64,000 nucleotides of DNA from contig CAJMSD010000005.1 in NCBI GenBank assembly GCA_905215965.1, forward strand, positions 62,001 through 126,000. The letters are read 5' to 3'. Of the stretch, positions 54,296-64,000 are shown piece by piece (the first letter of the stretch is position 1; each line of letters starts with the position of its first letter). The notes beneath the pieces are model-generated. The model had not been told where the DNA came from. It searched no databases and saw only the letters and a list, made by a program, of their open reading frames with translations. The DNA comes from an uncultured bacterium (lineage in GTDB: Bacteria; Bacillota; Clostridia; Oscillospirales; Ruminococcaceae). The position numbers were made by a program, and so were the translations under genes.

Positions 54296-55159
54296 TTGAG
54301 AACAGCAAACAATTGGAAAGACTATAAAATACTTGATACCTCTGACGGAGAAAAGCTTGAAACATGGGGAGATATCGTTCTGGTGCGCCCCGATCCTCAG
54401 ATAATCTGGAAAACGGAACGTAGATCTCAGATGTGGAATACCGCCGACGGTCATTATCACCGTTCTTCTCAGGGCGGCGGTAAATGGGAGTTCAGAAAAA
54501 GACTTCCCGAATCATGGAATATCGGTTATAAAAATCTTGTCTTCAATATTCGTCCTACCGGCTTTAAGCATACGGGACTTTTCCCTGAACAAGCCGTAAA
54601 CTGGGACTTTATGTCGGAAAAGATCAGAGGAGCGGATCGTGAGATAAATGTTCTTAACCTCTTTGCGTATACGGGCGGAGCAACTCTTGCGTGTGCCGAA
54701 GCAGGAGCTTCCGTTTGTCATGTGGACGCTTCAAAGGGCATGGTCCAATGGGCAAGAGACAACGCCGCGGCTTCGGGACTTACCGAAAAGCCTGTGCGTT
54801 GGATAGTGGACGACTGTGAAAAATTCATTGCGCGCGAGATCAGACGCGGAAGAAAATACGATGCGGTCATTATGGATCCTCCAAGCTACGGAAGAGGTCC
54901 GGGAGGAGAGGTATGGAAGTTGGAAAACTGCGTTTACGATCTTGTAAAGCTCTGTTCGGGAGTTTTGTCGGACGATCCTCTTTTCTTCCTGATAAACAGC
55001 TACACGACGGGACTTTCTCCGTCGGTAATGGGATATATTCTCGGAAGCGTTATGACGGAAAAATTCGGCGGAAGCGTAAGCTTCGACGAAATAGGACTGC
55101 CTGTCGGATCTACGGGAATGACCTTGCCATGCGGTTCTACGGCGATCTGGCAGAGATAA
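54296..55159 (+). CDS. RlmI-like class I SAM methyltransferase
   Basis: A 287-residue enzyme. Residues about 95-285 contain the SAM fold: VLNLFAYTGGATLACAEAGA (motif I), HVDASKGMVQWARDN, and the catalytic-type VIMDPPSYGRG. This fits the RlmI/RlmK class that methylates 23S rRNA cytosine or guanine; the precise base is unknown. The start is TTG 54296 with AAGGAG 7 bases upstream; the longer frame from 54236 lacks a site. It ends 43 bases before the ECF operon. Confidence 0.88.
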   Translation: MRTANNWKDYKILDTSDGEKLETWGDIVLVRPDPQIIWKTERRSQMWNTADGHYHRSSQGGGKWEFRKRLPESWNIGYKNLVFNIRPTGFKHTGLFPEQAVNWDFMSEKIRGADREINVLNLFAYTGGATLACAEAGASVCHVDASKGMVQWARDNAAASGLTEKPVRWIVDDCEKFIAREIRRGRKYDAVIMDPPSYGRGPGGEVWKLENCVYDLVKLCSGVLSDDPLFFLINSYTTGLSPSVMGYILGSVMTEKFGGSVSFDEIGLPVGSTGMTLPCGSTAIWQR

Positions 55160-55202
55160 TAATAGTGATAGATGATATAGAAAGAATAGAGTACAGCGAA
55201 TA

Positions 55203-56090
55203 ATGGAAAATATAATCGAAATCGAATCTCTGCGCTTCGCGTATGCGCAGGAGGAAGAAAAAGCAGAGCCTGTCGAGGTTCTGAAAGGTATAGATATGAA
55301 GATCAAGCCGGGAGAATTTGTGGCTGTTCTCGGTCATAACGGTTCGGGAAAATCCACCCTTGCCAAGCATATTAACGGTATACTTACTCCTACCTCCGGC
55401 AAGGTTTTTGTGGACGGGATAGATACGTCCGACGAAAGTAAAATTTTTGAGCTTCGTCAGCGTGCCGGAATGGTTTTTCAGAATCCGGATAATCAGATAG
55501 TTTCCTCTATTGTGGAGGAGGACGTTGCGTTTGCTCTTGAAAATCTCGGAGTTCCTTACGAAGAAATGCGGAAAAGGGTAGACGATGCCCTTAAAGCCGT
55601 AAATATGTACGACTACCGTATGCACTCGCCGAGCCAGCTTTCCGGAGGTCAGAAGCAGAGAGTCGCTATAGCGGGAATAATCGCTATGAGACCTAAGTGC
55701 ATAATTCTTGACGAACCTACCGCAATGCTCGATCCACAGGGCAGAAAGGAAGTAATGGCTACCGTCCGCCGAATGAACCGCGAACACGGCATTACAATAG
55801 TTCTGATAACTCATTATATGGACGAGGCTGCTCAATGCGACAGGATAGTCGTAATGGATAAGGGCAAGGTCGTTCTGGACGATATCCCGAAAAAGGTGTT
55901 TTCTCATGTTGACGAGCTGAAACGCATAGGTCTTGATGTTCCGCAGGTAACGGAGCTTGCGTGGGAGCTGCGTAAGTCGGGATACGATATTTCTTCCGAA
56001 ATTATAACCGAAGAGGAGTGTACGGCAGCTATTATGCGGCTGTTTGGCAAAAATATGAAGATAAGGAGCGATATTATTGGCAATCCTTAA
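55203..56090 (+). CDS. ecfA1: Energy-coupling factor transporter ATPase 1
   Basis: A 295-residue ABC ATPase of the ECF type. Walker [11 protein letters not shown]-loop [12 protein letters not shown], signature [13 protein letters not shown], Walker [14 protein letters not shown]. With EcfA2 and EcfT it powers vitamin or metal uptake through S-components encoded elsewhere. Overlaps ecfA2 by 14 bases. The ribosome site is weak. Confidence 0.95.
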   Translation: MENIIEIESLRFAYAQEEEKAEPVEVLKGIDMKIKPGEFVAVLGHNGSGKSTLAKHINGILTPTSGKVFVDGIDTSDESKIFELRQRAGMVFQNPDNQIVSSIVEEDVAFALENLGVPYEEMRKRVDDALKAVNMYDYRMHSPSQLSGGQKQRVAIAGIIAMRPKCIILDEPTAMLDPQGRKEVMATVRRMNREHGITIVLITHYMDEAAQCDRIVVMDKGKVVLDDIPKKVFSHVDELKRIGLDVPQVTELAWELRKSGYDISSEIITEEECTAAIMRLFGKNMKIRSDIIGNP

Positions 56091-56940
56091 AACCGAAGAA
56101 TTGACGTATACTTACAGTATCGGTACTCCTTTTGAAAAGACTGCCGTAGATAATGTGAGCCTTGAAATAGAGGAGGGAGAGATCGTAGGCGTTATGGGAC
56201 ATACCGGTTCCGGAAAATCTACGCTTATTCAGCATTTCAACGGACTTCTGAAGCCTACTTCGGGTAAGGTTTTCCTTGACGGAAGGGATATCTGGGCGGA
56301 TAAAAGCAAGATACGTGAGGTTCGTTTTCAGGCAGGCCTTGTCTTTCAGTATCCCGAATATCAGATCTTTGAAGAGACCGTTTATAAGGATATCGCGTTC
56401 GGTCCTAAGAATATGGGACTTAGTGACGAAGAGATAAAACGGCGCGTTTATGAGACCGCTCACGATATAGGTCTTAACGAGGAGCTGCTGGAGCGTTCAC
56501 CCTTTGAGCTTTCCGGCGGTCAGAAAAGAAGAGTTGCCATTGCCGGAGTCATGGCTATGGAACCGAAGCTTCTTATTCTCGATGAACCTACGGCAGGGCT
56601 TGATCCTGCCGGACGCGACAAGATACTGAACCATATAAAACATTATCACCGAAGAACGAAAAATACTATCCTTATCGTTTCACACAGCATGGAGGATATT
56701 GCCAAGTTCGCCGATAAAATACTTGTTATGAGCAATGCAAGGCTGTTTTGCTACGACGATACCGAAAAGGTCTTTGGACGTGCGGAGGAGATCGAAAAGA
56801 TCGGACTTGACGTTCCTCAGATTACAAAGGTTTTCGGAGAGCTGAAAAAACAAGGGCTTGACTTCGGCAAGGAGGTCTATACGGTCGGATATGCCAAGGA
56901 GCTTCTGCTCAGGTATTTAAATGAAAGGGAGGAGCAGTGA
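56077..56940 (+). CDS. ecfA2: Energy-coupling factor transporter ATPase 2
   Basis: A 287-residue ABC ATPase. Walker [11 protein letters not shown]-loop [14 protein letters not shown], signature [13 protein letters not shown], Walker [16 protein letters not shown]. Start is TTG 56077, after AAGGAG. It forms the ATPase heterodimer with EcfA1; ecfT starts right after its stop. Confidence 0.95.
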   Translation: MAILKTEELTYTYSIGTPFEKTAVDNVSLEIEEGEIVGVMGHTGSGKSTLIQHFNGLLKPTSGKVFLDGRDIWADKSKIREVRFQAGLVFQYPEYQIFEETVYKDIAFGPKNMGLSDEEIKRRVYETAHDIGLNEELLERSPFELSGGQKRRVAIAGVMAMEPKLLILDEPTAGLDPAGRDKILNHIKHYHRRTKNTILIVSHSMEDIAKFADKILVMSNARLFCYDDTEKVFGRAEEIEKIGLDVPQITKVFGELKKQGLDFGKEVYTVGYAKELLLRYLNEREEQ

Positions 56941-56941
56941 A

Positions 56942-57745
56942 TTGCTGAGAGATATCACAATCGGACAATATTTTCCGGGCGATAGTATAATTCACAGGCT
57001 TGACCCCAGATTTAAGATAATTATTACGCTGATATTTATTGTAACGCTTTTTATCGGAGATTCGTTTATGTGTCTTGCGGCAGGCGGAATATTTGGAGCT
57101 TTGGCAGTGCTGCTTTCGAAAATACCGCTGAAGATGTTCTGGAAAAGCGTTAAGCCGCTGCTTCCGTTTCTGCTTATAACTGCGGCTCTTAATCTGTTTC
57201 TTGTAAGCAGCGGAGATGTCTATTTTCACTGGAAATTCATAAAAATAACTTCGGGCGGAGTAAATATAAGCGTGTTTATGATAATAAGGATCGTGCTGCT
57301 TATTGCCGGAAGCTCGCTTCTGACATATACGACCTCCCCGATAACTTTGACGGACGCTATCGAGAGACTGCTTTCGCCGCTTAATAAGCTGAAATTTCCC
57401 GTTCATGAGCTGGCAATGATGATGTCGATAGCGCTCAGATTCATTCCTACGCTTATTGAGGAGACCGATAAAATAATGTCGGCGCAGAAGGCGAGGGGCG
57501 CAGAGATCGACAGCGGCAGCCTTACGGCAAGAGTGAGAAATCTTGTTTCAATAATGATACCGCTTTTTATTTCCGCGTTCAGACGTGCCGACGAGCTGGC
57601 TACGGCTATGGAGTGCAGATGCTACTGCGGAGGCGCGGGACGCACCAAGCTCAGACAGCTAAAGTCCGGAGCACGCGATTATACGGCTCTTGCGGTGTCG
57701 CTTCTTTTTCTTGCGGCGGCGATCGTAATAAATAATTTGTTTTAA
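56942..57745 (+). CDS. ecfT: Energy-coupling factor transmembrane protein EcfT
   Basis: A 267-residue membrane protein: YFPGDSIIHRLDPRFKII at the start (family pattern), about five hydrophobic segments, and the coupling-helix motifs QKARGAEID and ADELATAMECRCY that contact the ATPases. Start TTG 56942 has GGAGG 9 bases upstream and begins just after the ecfA2 stop; the ATG at 56921 lies in front of the same GGAGG and was rejected. Confidence 0.93.
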   Translation: MLRDITIGQYFPGDSIIHRLDPRFKIIITLIFIVTLFIGDSFMCLAAGGIFGALAVLLSKIPLKMFWKSVKPLLPFLLITAALNLFLVSSGDVYFHWKFIKITSGGVNISVFMIIRIVLLIAGSSLLTYTTSPITLTDAIERLLSPLNKLKFPVHELAMMMSIALRFIPTLIEETDKIMSAQKARGAEIDSGSLTARVRNLVSIMIPLFISAFRRADELATAMECRCYCGGAGRTKLRQLKSGARDYTALAVSLLFLAAAIVINNLF

Positions 57746-57853
57746 GGCGGCAGCATTCCTGCCGATCTGACGTTTCGTTTCCTGCGGCTGCCTTGCCGAC
57801 GGGAAGCAGTACGGCTTTGCCTGAAATCTTTTTATAGTGACGAGAGGTATATA

Positions 57854-60718
57854 ATGAAAAATAAAAAGGATAAAATAAAAAAACCATCGGAAATGGGAAA
57901 AAGACTTGCTGCATACAGGAAAAGCAGCTTCTATAGTCTTATGTACGATAAGGGTGTTCTTTACTTTTTGATATCATTTCTTATTCCCGTAATAATAATG
58001 ACGCTTGCATTCAGAAAAAATCTGATACATCCTTTCGGTGATAAGCAGATGCTTGTAGTAGATCTGTGACATCAGTATTATCCGTTTTTCAGAGTTGTAA
58101 GGGAAAAGCTGCTGAGCGGCGACTCTTTTCTCTATTCGTGGATGAACGGCATGGGAACAAATTTCCTTTCGCTGATCTCTTATTATGCGGCAAGTCCGCT
58201 TAACTGGCTTTCCATATTTTTCAGCGAGGATAATGTGCGCGATGCTCTGACATATATACTAATTGCCAAAATAGGCTTCAGCGGAGCTTTTTTCAGCTGC
58301 TTCCTGAGATACACCTTTAAGCGCAAGGATTTCTCAATATGTATTTTCTCGACAATGTTTGCGCTTTGCAGCTATATGCTGGGATACTACTGGAATGTAA
58401 TGTGGTTCGATACGGTTGCGCTCTTCCCTCTGGTTATGATGGGAGTTGTGGCTATATGCCGTGAGAAAAAGTGGATGACATATACCTTTGCTCTTGCACT
58501 TTCTCTTATTTCAAATTACTATATCGGATATTTCACTTGTATTTTTACCATATTCATGTTTGCGGCAATGATAATCCTCAATGCACGCGGAATAAAGGAC
58601 TTTTTTGCAAAGCTCTGGATAATAGTGCGCTCTTCAGTTCTGGGAATAGCTCTGGGAGGCTTTATACTTCTGCCTGCATATTACGGACTTAAGCTTACTC
58701 ACAGCGCAAATAACGTATTTCCCAAGGAAATGTCATGGTATGAATCATGGATAGATATATTTGCAAATCTTATTTCTTACAGTAAACCGGCAATGAAAGA
58801 GGGACTTCCGAATTTTGCGTGCGGTATGCTGGCTGTCGTGCTTTTCGGAGTATTTCTGTTTTCTGCTGGAATCAAGATACGTGAGAAGCTTTCGGTTCTC
58901 ATCGGACTTGCGGTCATTGCGGTAAGCTGTAATATGAATATTTTGAATTACATCTGGCACGGGTTCCATTTTACCAATATGATACCCTACAGATTTGCGT
59001 TTATTTTCTCTTTTATACTGATAGCCGCCGCCTACAGGGCATATGATGTGATACTCGAAAACGGCGTTAAAATATATCAGATAATAGGAATGGTAGCGTT
59101 CCCGTGGGTGATCTATTACCTTAACGTTATGGTCGCCGAGGAAGCGAAAGAAAATGCTCTTTCGGAACCGCTTAGAAATTCGCTTATTATTTCAGGCGCG
59201 TTCATACTGATTTTCGTGGCAGTAAAGATCTTCCCGTTTACAAAGCCAAAGGTTCGCAACACTGCGTTAAGTCTCTTTATCGGAGCTGCGGTTATCGGAG
59301 AATGCTACAGCAACGCGGTCATCGGTGTGGAAACGGTTGGAAGCTCGGATTATAATTCATATCCGACAAAATATGATGAGATAACAGCTCTTGTTGACGC
59401 TGCCGAAAAAGCCGACGACGATCTTTTCTATCGTACCGAGGTGACTAAGACATATACGCTCAATGACAGCGCATTGTACGGATATTACGGAGTTTCACAG
59501 TTTTCATCCGCGGCTAATGTTTCGGTAACTCGTTTCATGAAAAAAATGGGCCTTTATGCTTCTGAGGCAGGAAACAGATATTATTACAGAATTTCAACTC
59601 CTGTGGTAAATTCAATGCTTGGTATCAAGTATCTTATCTCAAAGGACGGAGAGCTGAACAGCGAGGAAATGGCGCTGGCTTATTCGGGAAATGCCAATAA
59701 CAGCTATATGTATGAAAACAAATACGCTCTGTCCCTCGGCTATATGGTGGACAGCAAGATCCTTGAGCTTGGCGAGGAAAACGCATTGGATCCGCTGGAA
59801 TATCAGAATTTACTTCTCAGATATGCTTCGGGAACGGATTATGACTGCTTTACCCCGCAGCCTGTAGCGCTTGCGTCGTATAATGAGCTTGAAGTATCAA
59901 AGAGAAGCTTCGGCAATTACACCTACACGAAGAAAAACGGAGCAAATACTGCCGCGTCTGCTACTTATACTTATGACGGAGTTGCAGGCTCGTATCTTTA
60001 CGGCTATGCGACAAACGGAGGCTGTGATTCTCTCAAAGTATCGAGCGGCGATGTTATTGTTGACAGCAGCGTCAGCATCGAGGATTATCCGATAGTTTTC
60101 CCGATGGGAAATGCTCAGGATGGAGAAACTGCCGAGGTTACAATAAACGCTAAAAACGAAAATGAAAACGGCACTTATGTGCTGAAGGTCTATGCTCTGA
60201 ATCAGTCGATATTTGAAAGAGCCTATGAAAAGCTTGCCGACGAGCAGCTTCAGATAACGGAATTTTCCGATACCAAGATAAAAGGTACGGTAAATGCTTT
60301 AGAGGACGGTATAATGTTTTTCTCGATGCCCTATGAAAAAGGCTGGAGCGTTTACGTTGACGGAGAAAAGACGGAAACAATGCCTGTCGCTCAGTCTATG
60401 CTCGGAGCAAAGGTTCCTGCCGGCGCGCATGAAATAACTCTTAAATACGTTCCTGAGGGATTTGCAGCCGGAACGGCAGCTTCCGGAATAAGCCTTGCGC
60501 TTTGCGGAGTAACTGCGTTCATTGACAAAAAGCGCAGAAAAAACGGCGTTCTGGAAAACGAAAACGCTGAAAATTCCGCAGCCGAAATGGAGGATCTTGC
60601 CGATACAAACGAAAAAGACGAGACGAATGCTCCAAAAACTTCCGCAGGTTCGGAAGAATTGACGGAAGAGACGGCGCAGCTGACAAAGAAGGAAGAAAAT
60701 GAGAAATCTGAAAGTTAA
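57854..60718 (+). pseudogene. Second YfhO-family gene, interrupted by one in-frame TGA
   Basis: One 955-codon frame with a single internal stop, TGA at 58067-58069. The frame reads VVDL-stop-HQYYPFFRVV, right after TM1, where YfhO proteins carry a DLxxQY loop (paralogue: ALDLNGQY). The rest (to 60718) is intact: about 12 membrane helices, an extracytoplasmic domain, the GWSVYVDGEK module, a last helix and an acidic tail. The ATG at 58142 has no ribosome site and would drop TM1. TGG to TGA (Trp) is the simplest change. It may be a fresh nonsense mutation, a base error, or read through. It lies between ecfT and truA and overlaps truA by 20 bases. Confidence 0.8.
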
Positions 60719-61478
60719 AATTGCCTACAGAGGAACGAATTATCACGGTTTTCAGCGTCAGAACAACGCCGTTACCGTACAGGAGGTGCTTGAAAAAAAT
60801 CTTTCAAAGGTTTTGAACGAGCCGATAACCGTAACAGGCTGCTCGCGGACCGATACGGGCGTTCATGCAAATGAATTCTGCTTCAACGTTAAAACTTCAA
60901 GCCGTATACCGTGCCGCAATTTTGTAAGAGGAGTCAACGGCGAGCTTCCCGACGATATTTCTATCCTTGACTGTGAGGAGGCTGACGAAAGCTTTCATGC
61001 CCGTTTTGACTGCAAGGGCAAAGAGTATATTTATAAGATGCATTGCAGCGAATCAAAAAATCCGTTTGCTTCCGATCTGATGCTTCATTACCGCAGAAAG
61101 CTTGATATTGACGCTGTGCGCAAAGCCGCATCATACTTTGTTGGAACTCATGACTTTGCTTCGTTTTGTGCCGATTGCTCAAATGTCTCCACAACTGTGA
61201 AAACAATTTATTCTTTTGACATAGAAAAATATGGAGATACTGTGATAATGCTTGTAAAAGGCAACGGTTTTTTGTATAATATGATTAGGATCATGGTCGG
61301 GACTCTTATCGATGTGAGTGAAAAGCGTATAGCTCCCGACAGTATTCCCGGGATACTTGCCGCAAAAGACAGGCTTTGCGCCGGAAGAACAGCTATGGCG
61401 CACGGTCTTTATCTTAATCGGGTGTTTTATACCGAGGAGGAGCTTATGGCGGCGCATCCGGAATATTCCGGTATGTAA
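60699..61478 (+). CDS. truA: tRNA pseudouridine synthase A
   Basis: A 259-residue pseudouridine synthase. Catalytic Asp52 lies in TGCSRTDTGVHANEF; other family blocks are NYHGFQRQ, FHARFDCKGKEYIY, HDFASFC and the GNGFLYNMIRIMVGTL end. Reaction: uridine to pseudouridine at positions 38-40 of the tRNA anticodon arm. The ATG lies inside the end of the YfhO frame with AAGGAAG upstream, so the genes are tightly coupled. Confidence 0.95.
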   Translation: MRNLKVKIAYRGTNYHGFQRQNNAVTVQEVLEKNLSKVLNEPITVTGCSRTDTGVHANEFCFNVKTSSRIPCRNFVRGVNGELPDDISILDCEEADESFHARFDCKGKEYIYKMHCSESKNPFASDLMLHYRRKLDIDAVRKAASYFVGTHDFASFCADCSNVSTTVKTIYSFDIEKYGDTVIMLVKGNGFLYNMIRIMVGTLIDVSEKRIAPDSIPGILAAKDRLCAGRTAMAHGLYLNRVFYTEEELMAAHPEYSGM

Positions 61479-61503
61479 TTTCTGAAGAAAAGGGGGACAG
61501 TCT

Positions 61504-62667
61504 ATGCCGCATTATGATGCAGAAGATATAGTTGAACTTAAAAATCGTAAGAAAAGACATAAGCGGAGAATGAAGCTGCTTGTTGCTTTACTCGTGATCT
61601 TCGTTGTTTTCGGTTTGTATCATTACCGCAGCGTATGGCTGCCGAAGCTTCAGGGTATAGGAAAACAGTACAGCATGATAACCAATGACGGCAAGCTTGC
61701 GGAAGGCAACTTTCCCATTGAGATCAACAGCGGTGCGGAGTATCAGCTCAGCTATGGCGACGATACGCTGTATCTTCTCAGTGACGCGTACATTTATTAC
61801 TACAATACGGACGGCGGCCGTTTGAAAAAGCGTCAGCATGCATATACAAATTCGGTCATGAGCTCTGCCGGTGAATATGTTCTTGTTTTTGAGAGCGGCG
61901 GCGATGAGCTTACCGTGGAAACCGAAAATAAGATTCTTTACAGCAAAAACTTTGATTCTCCGATAATATTTGCAAAGGTCAGCGGAAAAGGCTATCTGGC
62001 TGTAGTAACGGCTTCGGATAATTATGCCTGCGAGCTTACCGTTTTTGACGACGAGGGTGAAAAAGTCTACGGCAGAAGCTGCGTTGAACGGATCAACGAT
62101 ATAAGCTTTACCGACGGAAGCAGCGGCTGCATACTCAGTTATCTCGGAGCCGAAAACGGAGCGCTGGCTACGACTGTTCAGAAAATAACCTTTGATTCCG
62201 ATAAGGAGAAGTGGCGGTCGCCTGCAATAGATACCTTTGGTCTTGATATTTACGATTATGATGGAGGAGTATCCGTTATCGGCTATACTGCCTGCGCTTA
62301 CGTTGACAACAGCGGACAGATAAGCTCATATTATAAGTATGACGGAGATTTTGCGGGAGGAGACAGCAAGTCGGGAAAAACATCTGTCATTATCAATGAC
62401 GACGACAGAAGAAAATATACGCTTGCATTATTTGACGGAGCGCAGAATCCTGTAATTATAGAATTTGATTCTCCGCTTAAATATACTCAGGTGTATGACG
62501 GTCTTGCTTATGTTATGAATCAAAATGTAATAGAAGCATATGATTTTAAGGGAAATCTGCGTTCAAGAGCAGAGATCAGCGATTCTTACGATGAATTCAG
62601 AAGAAGCGATGAATATATATTTCTTATGAGCTATAATCGCGTTGACAGGATCGATTACGAAAGCTGA
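61504..62667 (+). CDS. DUF5711-like membrane protein
   Basis: A 387-residue protein. A basic N-terminus (RKKRHKRRMK) and one transmembrane helix (about 23-42) place the rest outside the membrane. The large domain (about 60-387) is built of repeated beta strands such as YILVFESGGDELTVETENK-like blades and resembles DUF5711 proteins, probably a beta-propeller. Function is unknown. GGGGGA lies 8 bases before the ATG. The cvpA-like gene follows. Confidence 0.75.
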   Translation: MPHYDAEDIVELKNRKKRHKRRMKLLVALLVIFVVFGLYHYRSVWLPKLQGIGKQYSMITNDGKLAEGNFPIEINSGAEYQLSYGDDTLYLLSDAYIYYYNTDGGRLKKRQHAYTNSVMSSAGEYVLVFESGGDELTVETENKILYSKNFDSPIIFAKVSGKGYLAVVTASDNYACELTVFDDEGEKVYGRSCVERINDISFTDGSSGCILSYLGAENGALATTVQKITFDSDKEKWRSPAIDTFGLDIYDYDGGVSVIGYTACAYVDNSGQISSYYKYDGDFAGGDSKSGKTSVIINDDDRRKYTLALFDGAQNPVIIEFDSPLKYTQVYDGLAYVMNQNVIEAYDFKGNLRSRAEISDSYDEFRRSDEYIFLMSYNRVDRIDYES

Positions 62668-62725
62668 CGGCTTTGCGCTGAAACGTAAGGCACGGATTTA
62701 TTTGAGATTCTTTAAGGAGGGAAAT

Positions 62726-63643
62726 ATGGGTACGCAGTTCTGGTGGTTTTTTGATGTGATCTCGGTAGCGGTAATACTGATAGCGGTATTTCTTGCCGGG
62801 AAAAAAGGATTTGTTAAGACGTTCGTAATGCTGTTGGGCTGCATATCGGCGATGATACTGGGTGTTTCTCTCAGCAGCGCGTTTTCCGGATCCTTATACG
62901 ATACGGTCATAAAGCAAAACAACATAAAAAAGCTCGATAAGGCTCTGTCGGAAGATGATATGATCCGAAAAACAAAGGTGAGCATCGAGGGATTCGGCTA
63001 TAATGTGAAGGTAGATGAAACCGAGCTTTCAAAAATTTTTGAAAAAGGAGAAGATATTCTTCCGGAGCTTTATAAGTACGTAAACAACATAAACGGAAAA
63101 AAGGTCGATACGGAAGCCGGCTTCAACGAAAAAATGACGCAGGGATTCGCCGACATGACCAATACGATCGTGACGGAAGCTCTTGGCGGAAATATAGGCG
63201 AGGCTTCGGCTGAAGCAGTCGAAGGAGATATGACATCCTTCGCGGAAATGATGCAGCTTATTGAGGCAGGCACGGACGGCGAGGACGTTTCGTACAGAAA
63301 AGCCGCCGAGTTTATGGAAGAAAAATTTACAGGAAAAGCTTCTTCCGAAATGATTAAGATCATGACTTTTACAATTACGGCTCTTCTGATTATTATAATT
63401 GCCGGATTTATTGAGCACAGGATAAATTCAAACCGCGAATACGGCGAAGATACGGCAATTTCATATCATGCTATCGGAGCATTATTCGGCGTTGCGGAGG
63501 GTATTATAATACTGTTTGTAATTGCGGCGGCAATACGTGCTCTTGCTGAGATCGGAAACAGCGAGATGATAATGTTTAACGGAGATACCATAAAAAAGAC
63601 ATACGTCTTTAAATATATATACAGTTTTGCAGAAAAACTTTAA
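62726..63643 (+). CDS. CvpA-family membrane protein
   Basis: A 305-residue protein with three or four membrane segments. The N-terminus WWFFDVISVAVILIAVFLAGKKGFVKTFVMLLG matches CvpA (colicin V production) proteins; a soluble insert (about 80-205) is longer than usual. The end has two more helices (ALLIIIIAGFIEH, IILFVIAAAIRAL). Role: unknown envelope function. ATG 62726 follows AAGGAGGG by 5 bases; the longer frame from 62642 overlaps the previous gene and lacks a site. Confidence 0.8.
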   Translation: MGTQFWWFFDVISVAVILIAVFLAGKKGFVKTFVMLLGCISAMILGVSLSSAFSGSLYDTVIKQNNIKKLDKALSEDDMIRKTKVSIEGFGYNVKVDETELSKIFEKGEDILPELYKYVNNINGKKVDTEAGFNEKMTQGFADMTNTIVTEALGGNIGEASAEAVEGDMTSFAEMMQLIEAGTDGEDVSYRKAAEFMEEKFTGKASSEMIKIMTFTITALLIIIIAGFIEHRINSNREYGEDTAISYHAIGALFGVAEGIIILFVIAAAIRALAEIGNSEMIMFNGDTIKKTYVFKYIYSFAEKL

Positions 63644-63688
63644 AATCGAGTATTTTGGCTATAATTAAAACAGGAGGTTGTCAGCCCG

Positions 63689-64000
63689 ATGATAATGTGC
63701 AGCAAATGCAAAAAAAGACCGGCAGTGGTGTTTATAACATCAGTGCAGGGTAATGAAAAGAAAAATGAGGGACTTTGCCTTAATTGCGCAAAGGAAATGA
63801 ACATTCCGCAAGTGGCGGAATATATGGAAAGGCTCGGGATCTCGGACGACGAGCTTGACCAGATATCGGATCAGATGATGAGTATGCTCGACGGGGACAG
63901 CTTTGTCATGGGCGGTTCCGGAATAATGCCGGATTTCCTGAATAATATGACCGGAGAAATGCCTATGGACAGTCCTGAAGAGCCGTTATCTTCCGAACCG
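63689..64000 (+). CDS. Zinc-finger N-terminus of a probable Clp-type AAA+ protein (cut by right edge)
   Basis: The first 104 residues are visible. CSKCKKRPAVVFIT and LCLNCAKE give a CxxC...CxxC zinc site as in McsA, and the next part (ISDDELDQISDQMMSMLD) is acidic. In some Oscillospiraceae such a finger leads into a Clp ATPase, so ClpC-like function is possible; the diagnostic AAA+ part lies outside the window. The ATG 63689 has GGAGG 11 bases upstream. Confidence 0.6.
   Translation, partial: MIMCSKCKKRPAVVFITSVQGNEKKNEGLCLNCAKEMNIPQVAEYMERLGISDDELDQISDQMMSMLDGDSFVMGGSGIMPDFLNNMTGEMPMDSPEEPLSSEP

Noticed and set aside
58067..58069. Selenocysteine or a UGA=Trp genetic code
   Set aside because: YfhO is not a redox protein and no SECIS-like hairpin was seen just downstream; several other genes in the window end at TGA, so UGA is a normal stop.
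1..64000. CRISPR arrays, insertion sequences, prophage, tRNA or rRNA genes
   Set aside because: No repeat-spacer pattern, transposase, integrase, or tRNA/rRNA signature was noticed on either strand.

Overview
The window looks like a chromosomal segment of a Gram-positive, low-to-mid GC anaerobe of the class Clostridia, most likely a Ruminococcus-like member of the Oscillospiraceae. The evidence is Gram-positive style lipoproteins, strong Shine-Dalgarno sites (AGGAGG), sigma-A promoters nearly all with 17-bp spacers, a cellulosome-type GH5 glucanase whose reading frame leaves the window in what looks like the first residues of a dockerin, tandem 2-hydroxyacyl-CoA dehydratase activase domains, an ECF transporter next to truA, and SRP RNA upstream of dnaX-ybaB-recR. 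No rRNA, tRNA, insertion sequence, prophage or CRISPR array was seen. Species identity cannot be fixed from this sequence alone.

Layout. 1-3729 (minus strand): secreted GH5 endoglucanase (cut by the left edge), a CarD-family regulator and a PlsC-like acyltransferase. 3959-11007 (plus): a YfhO-type membrane protein, an acidic lipoprotein, an SNF-family sodium symporter and an AIM24-like protein. 11166-15615: a surface-polysaccharide export cassette made of an ABC-2 permease, an ATPase with a Wzt-like C-terminal domain, and a coiled-coil/glycosyltransferase/methyltransferase fusion. 15792-18325: deoD and a membrane GDPD. 18421-27028 (minus): a cation/proton antiporter, an XRE regulator with membrane segments plus a cytoplasmic GH13 amylase, glycogen phosphorylase, and a signal-peptidase-like pseudoenzyme. 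27518-30763: two cyclophilin-type proteins and murA. 31048-36104: activase/dehydratase-like pair and phosphatidylserine decarboxylase. 36135-39842 (minus): SRP RNA, TPR protein, dnaX, ybaB, recR. 39994-41643: acyl-CoA ligase. 42006-44930: DUF4214-like protein and a two-domain glycosyltransferase. 44977-49025 (minus): pheA, B12-dependent methionine synthase, ogt. 49245-55159: ruvC-ruvA-sseB-like-ruvB, an unknown papain-like candidate, glmM, an RlmI-like methyltransferase. 55203-64000: ecfA1-ecfA2-ecfT, a second YfhO gene interrupted by an in-frame TGA, truA, a DUF5711-like protein, cvpA-like, and the start of a zinc-finger (probably Clp ATPase) gene.

Together the genes describe a polysaccharide-degrading cell that handles alpha-glucans internally (GH13, glgP), builds and exports a surface glycan (two loci), and carries core envelope (murA, glmM, psd, plsC), repair (ruvABC, recR, ogt) and amino acid functions. 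The observations most worth a second look are the single in-frame TGA in the otherwise intact second yfhO gene, the coiled-coil GT-methyltransferase next to a Wzt-like ATPase (a possible chain-terminating and length-setting system like WbdD, but in a Gram-positive), the membrane signal-peptidase-like protein that has lost its catalytic residues, and several structured non-coding stretches.
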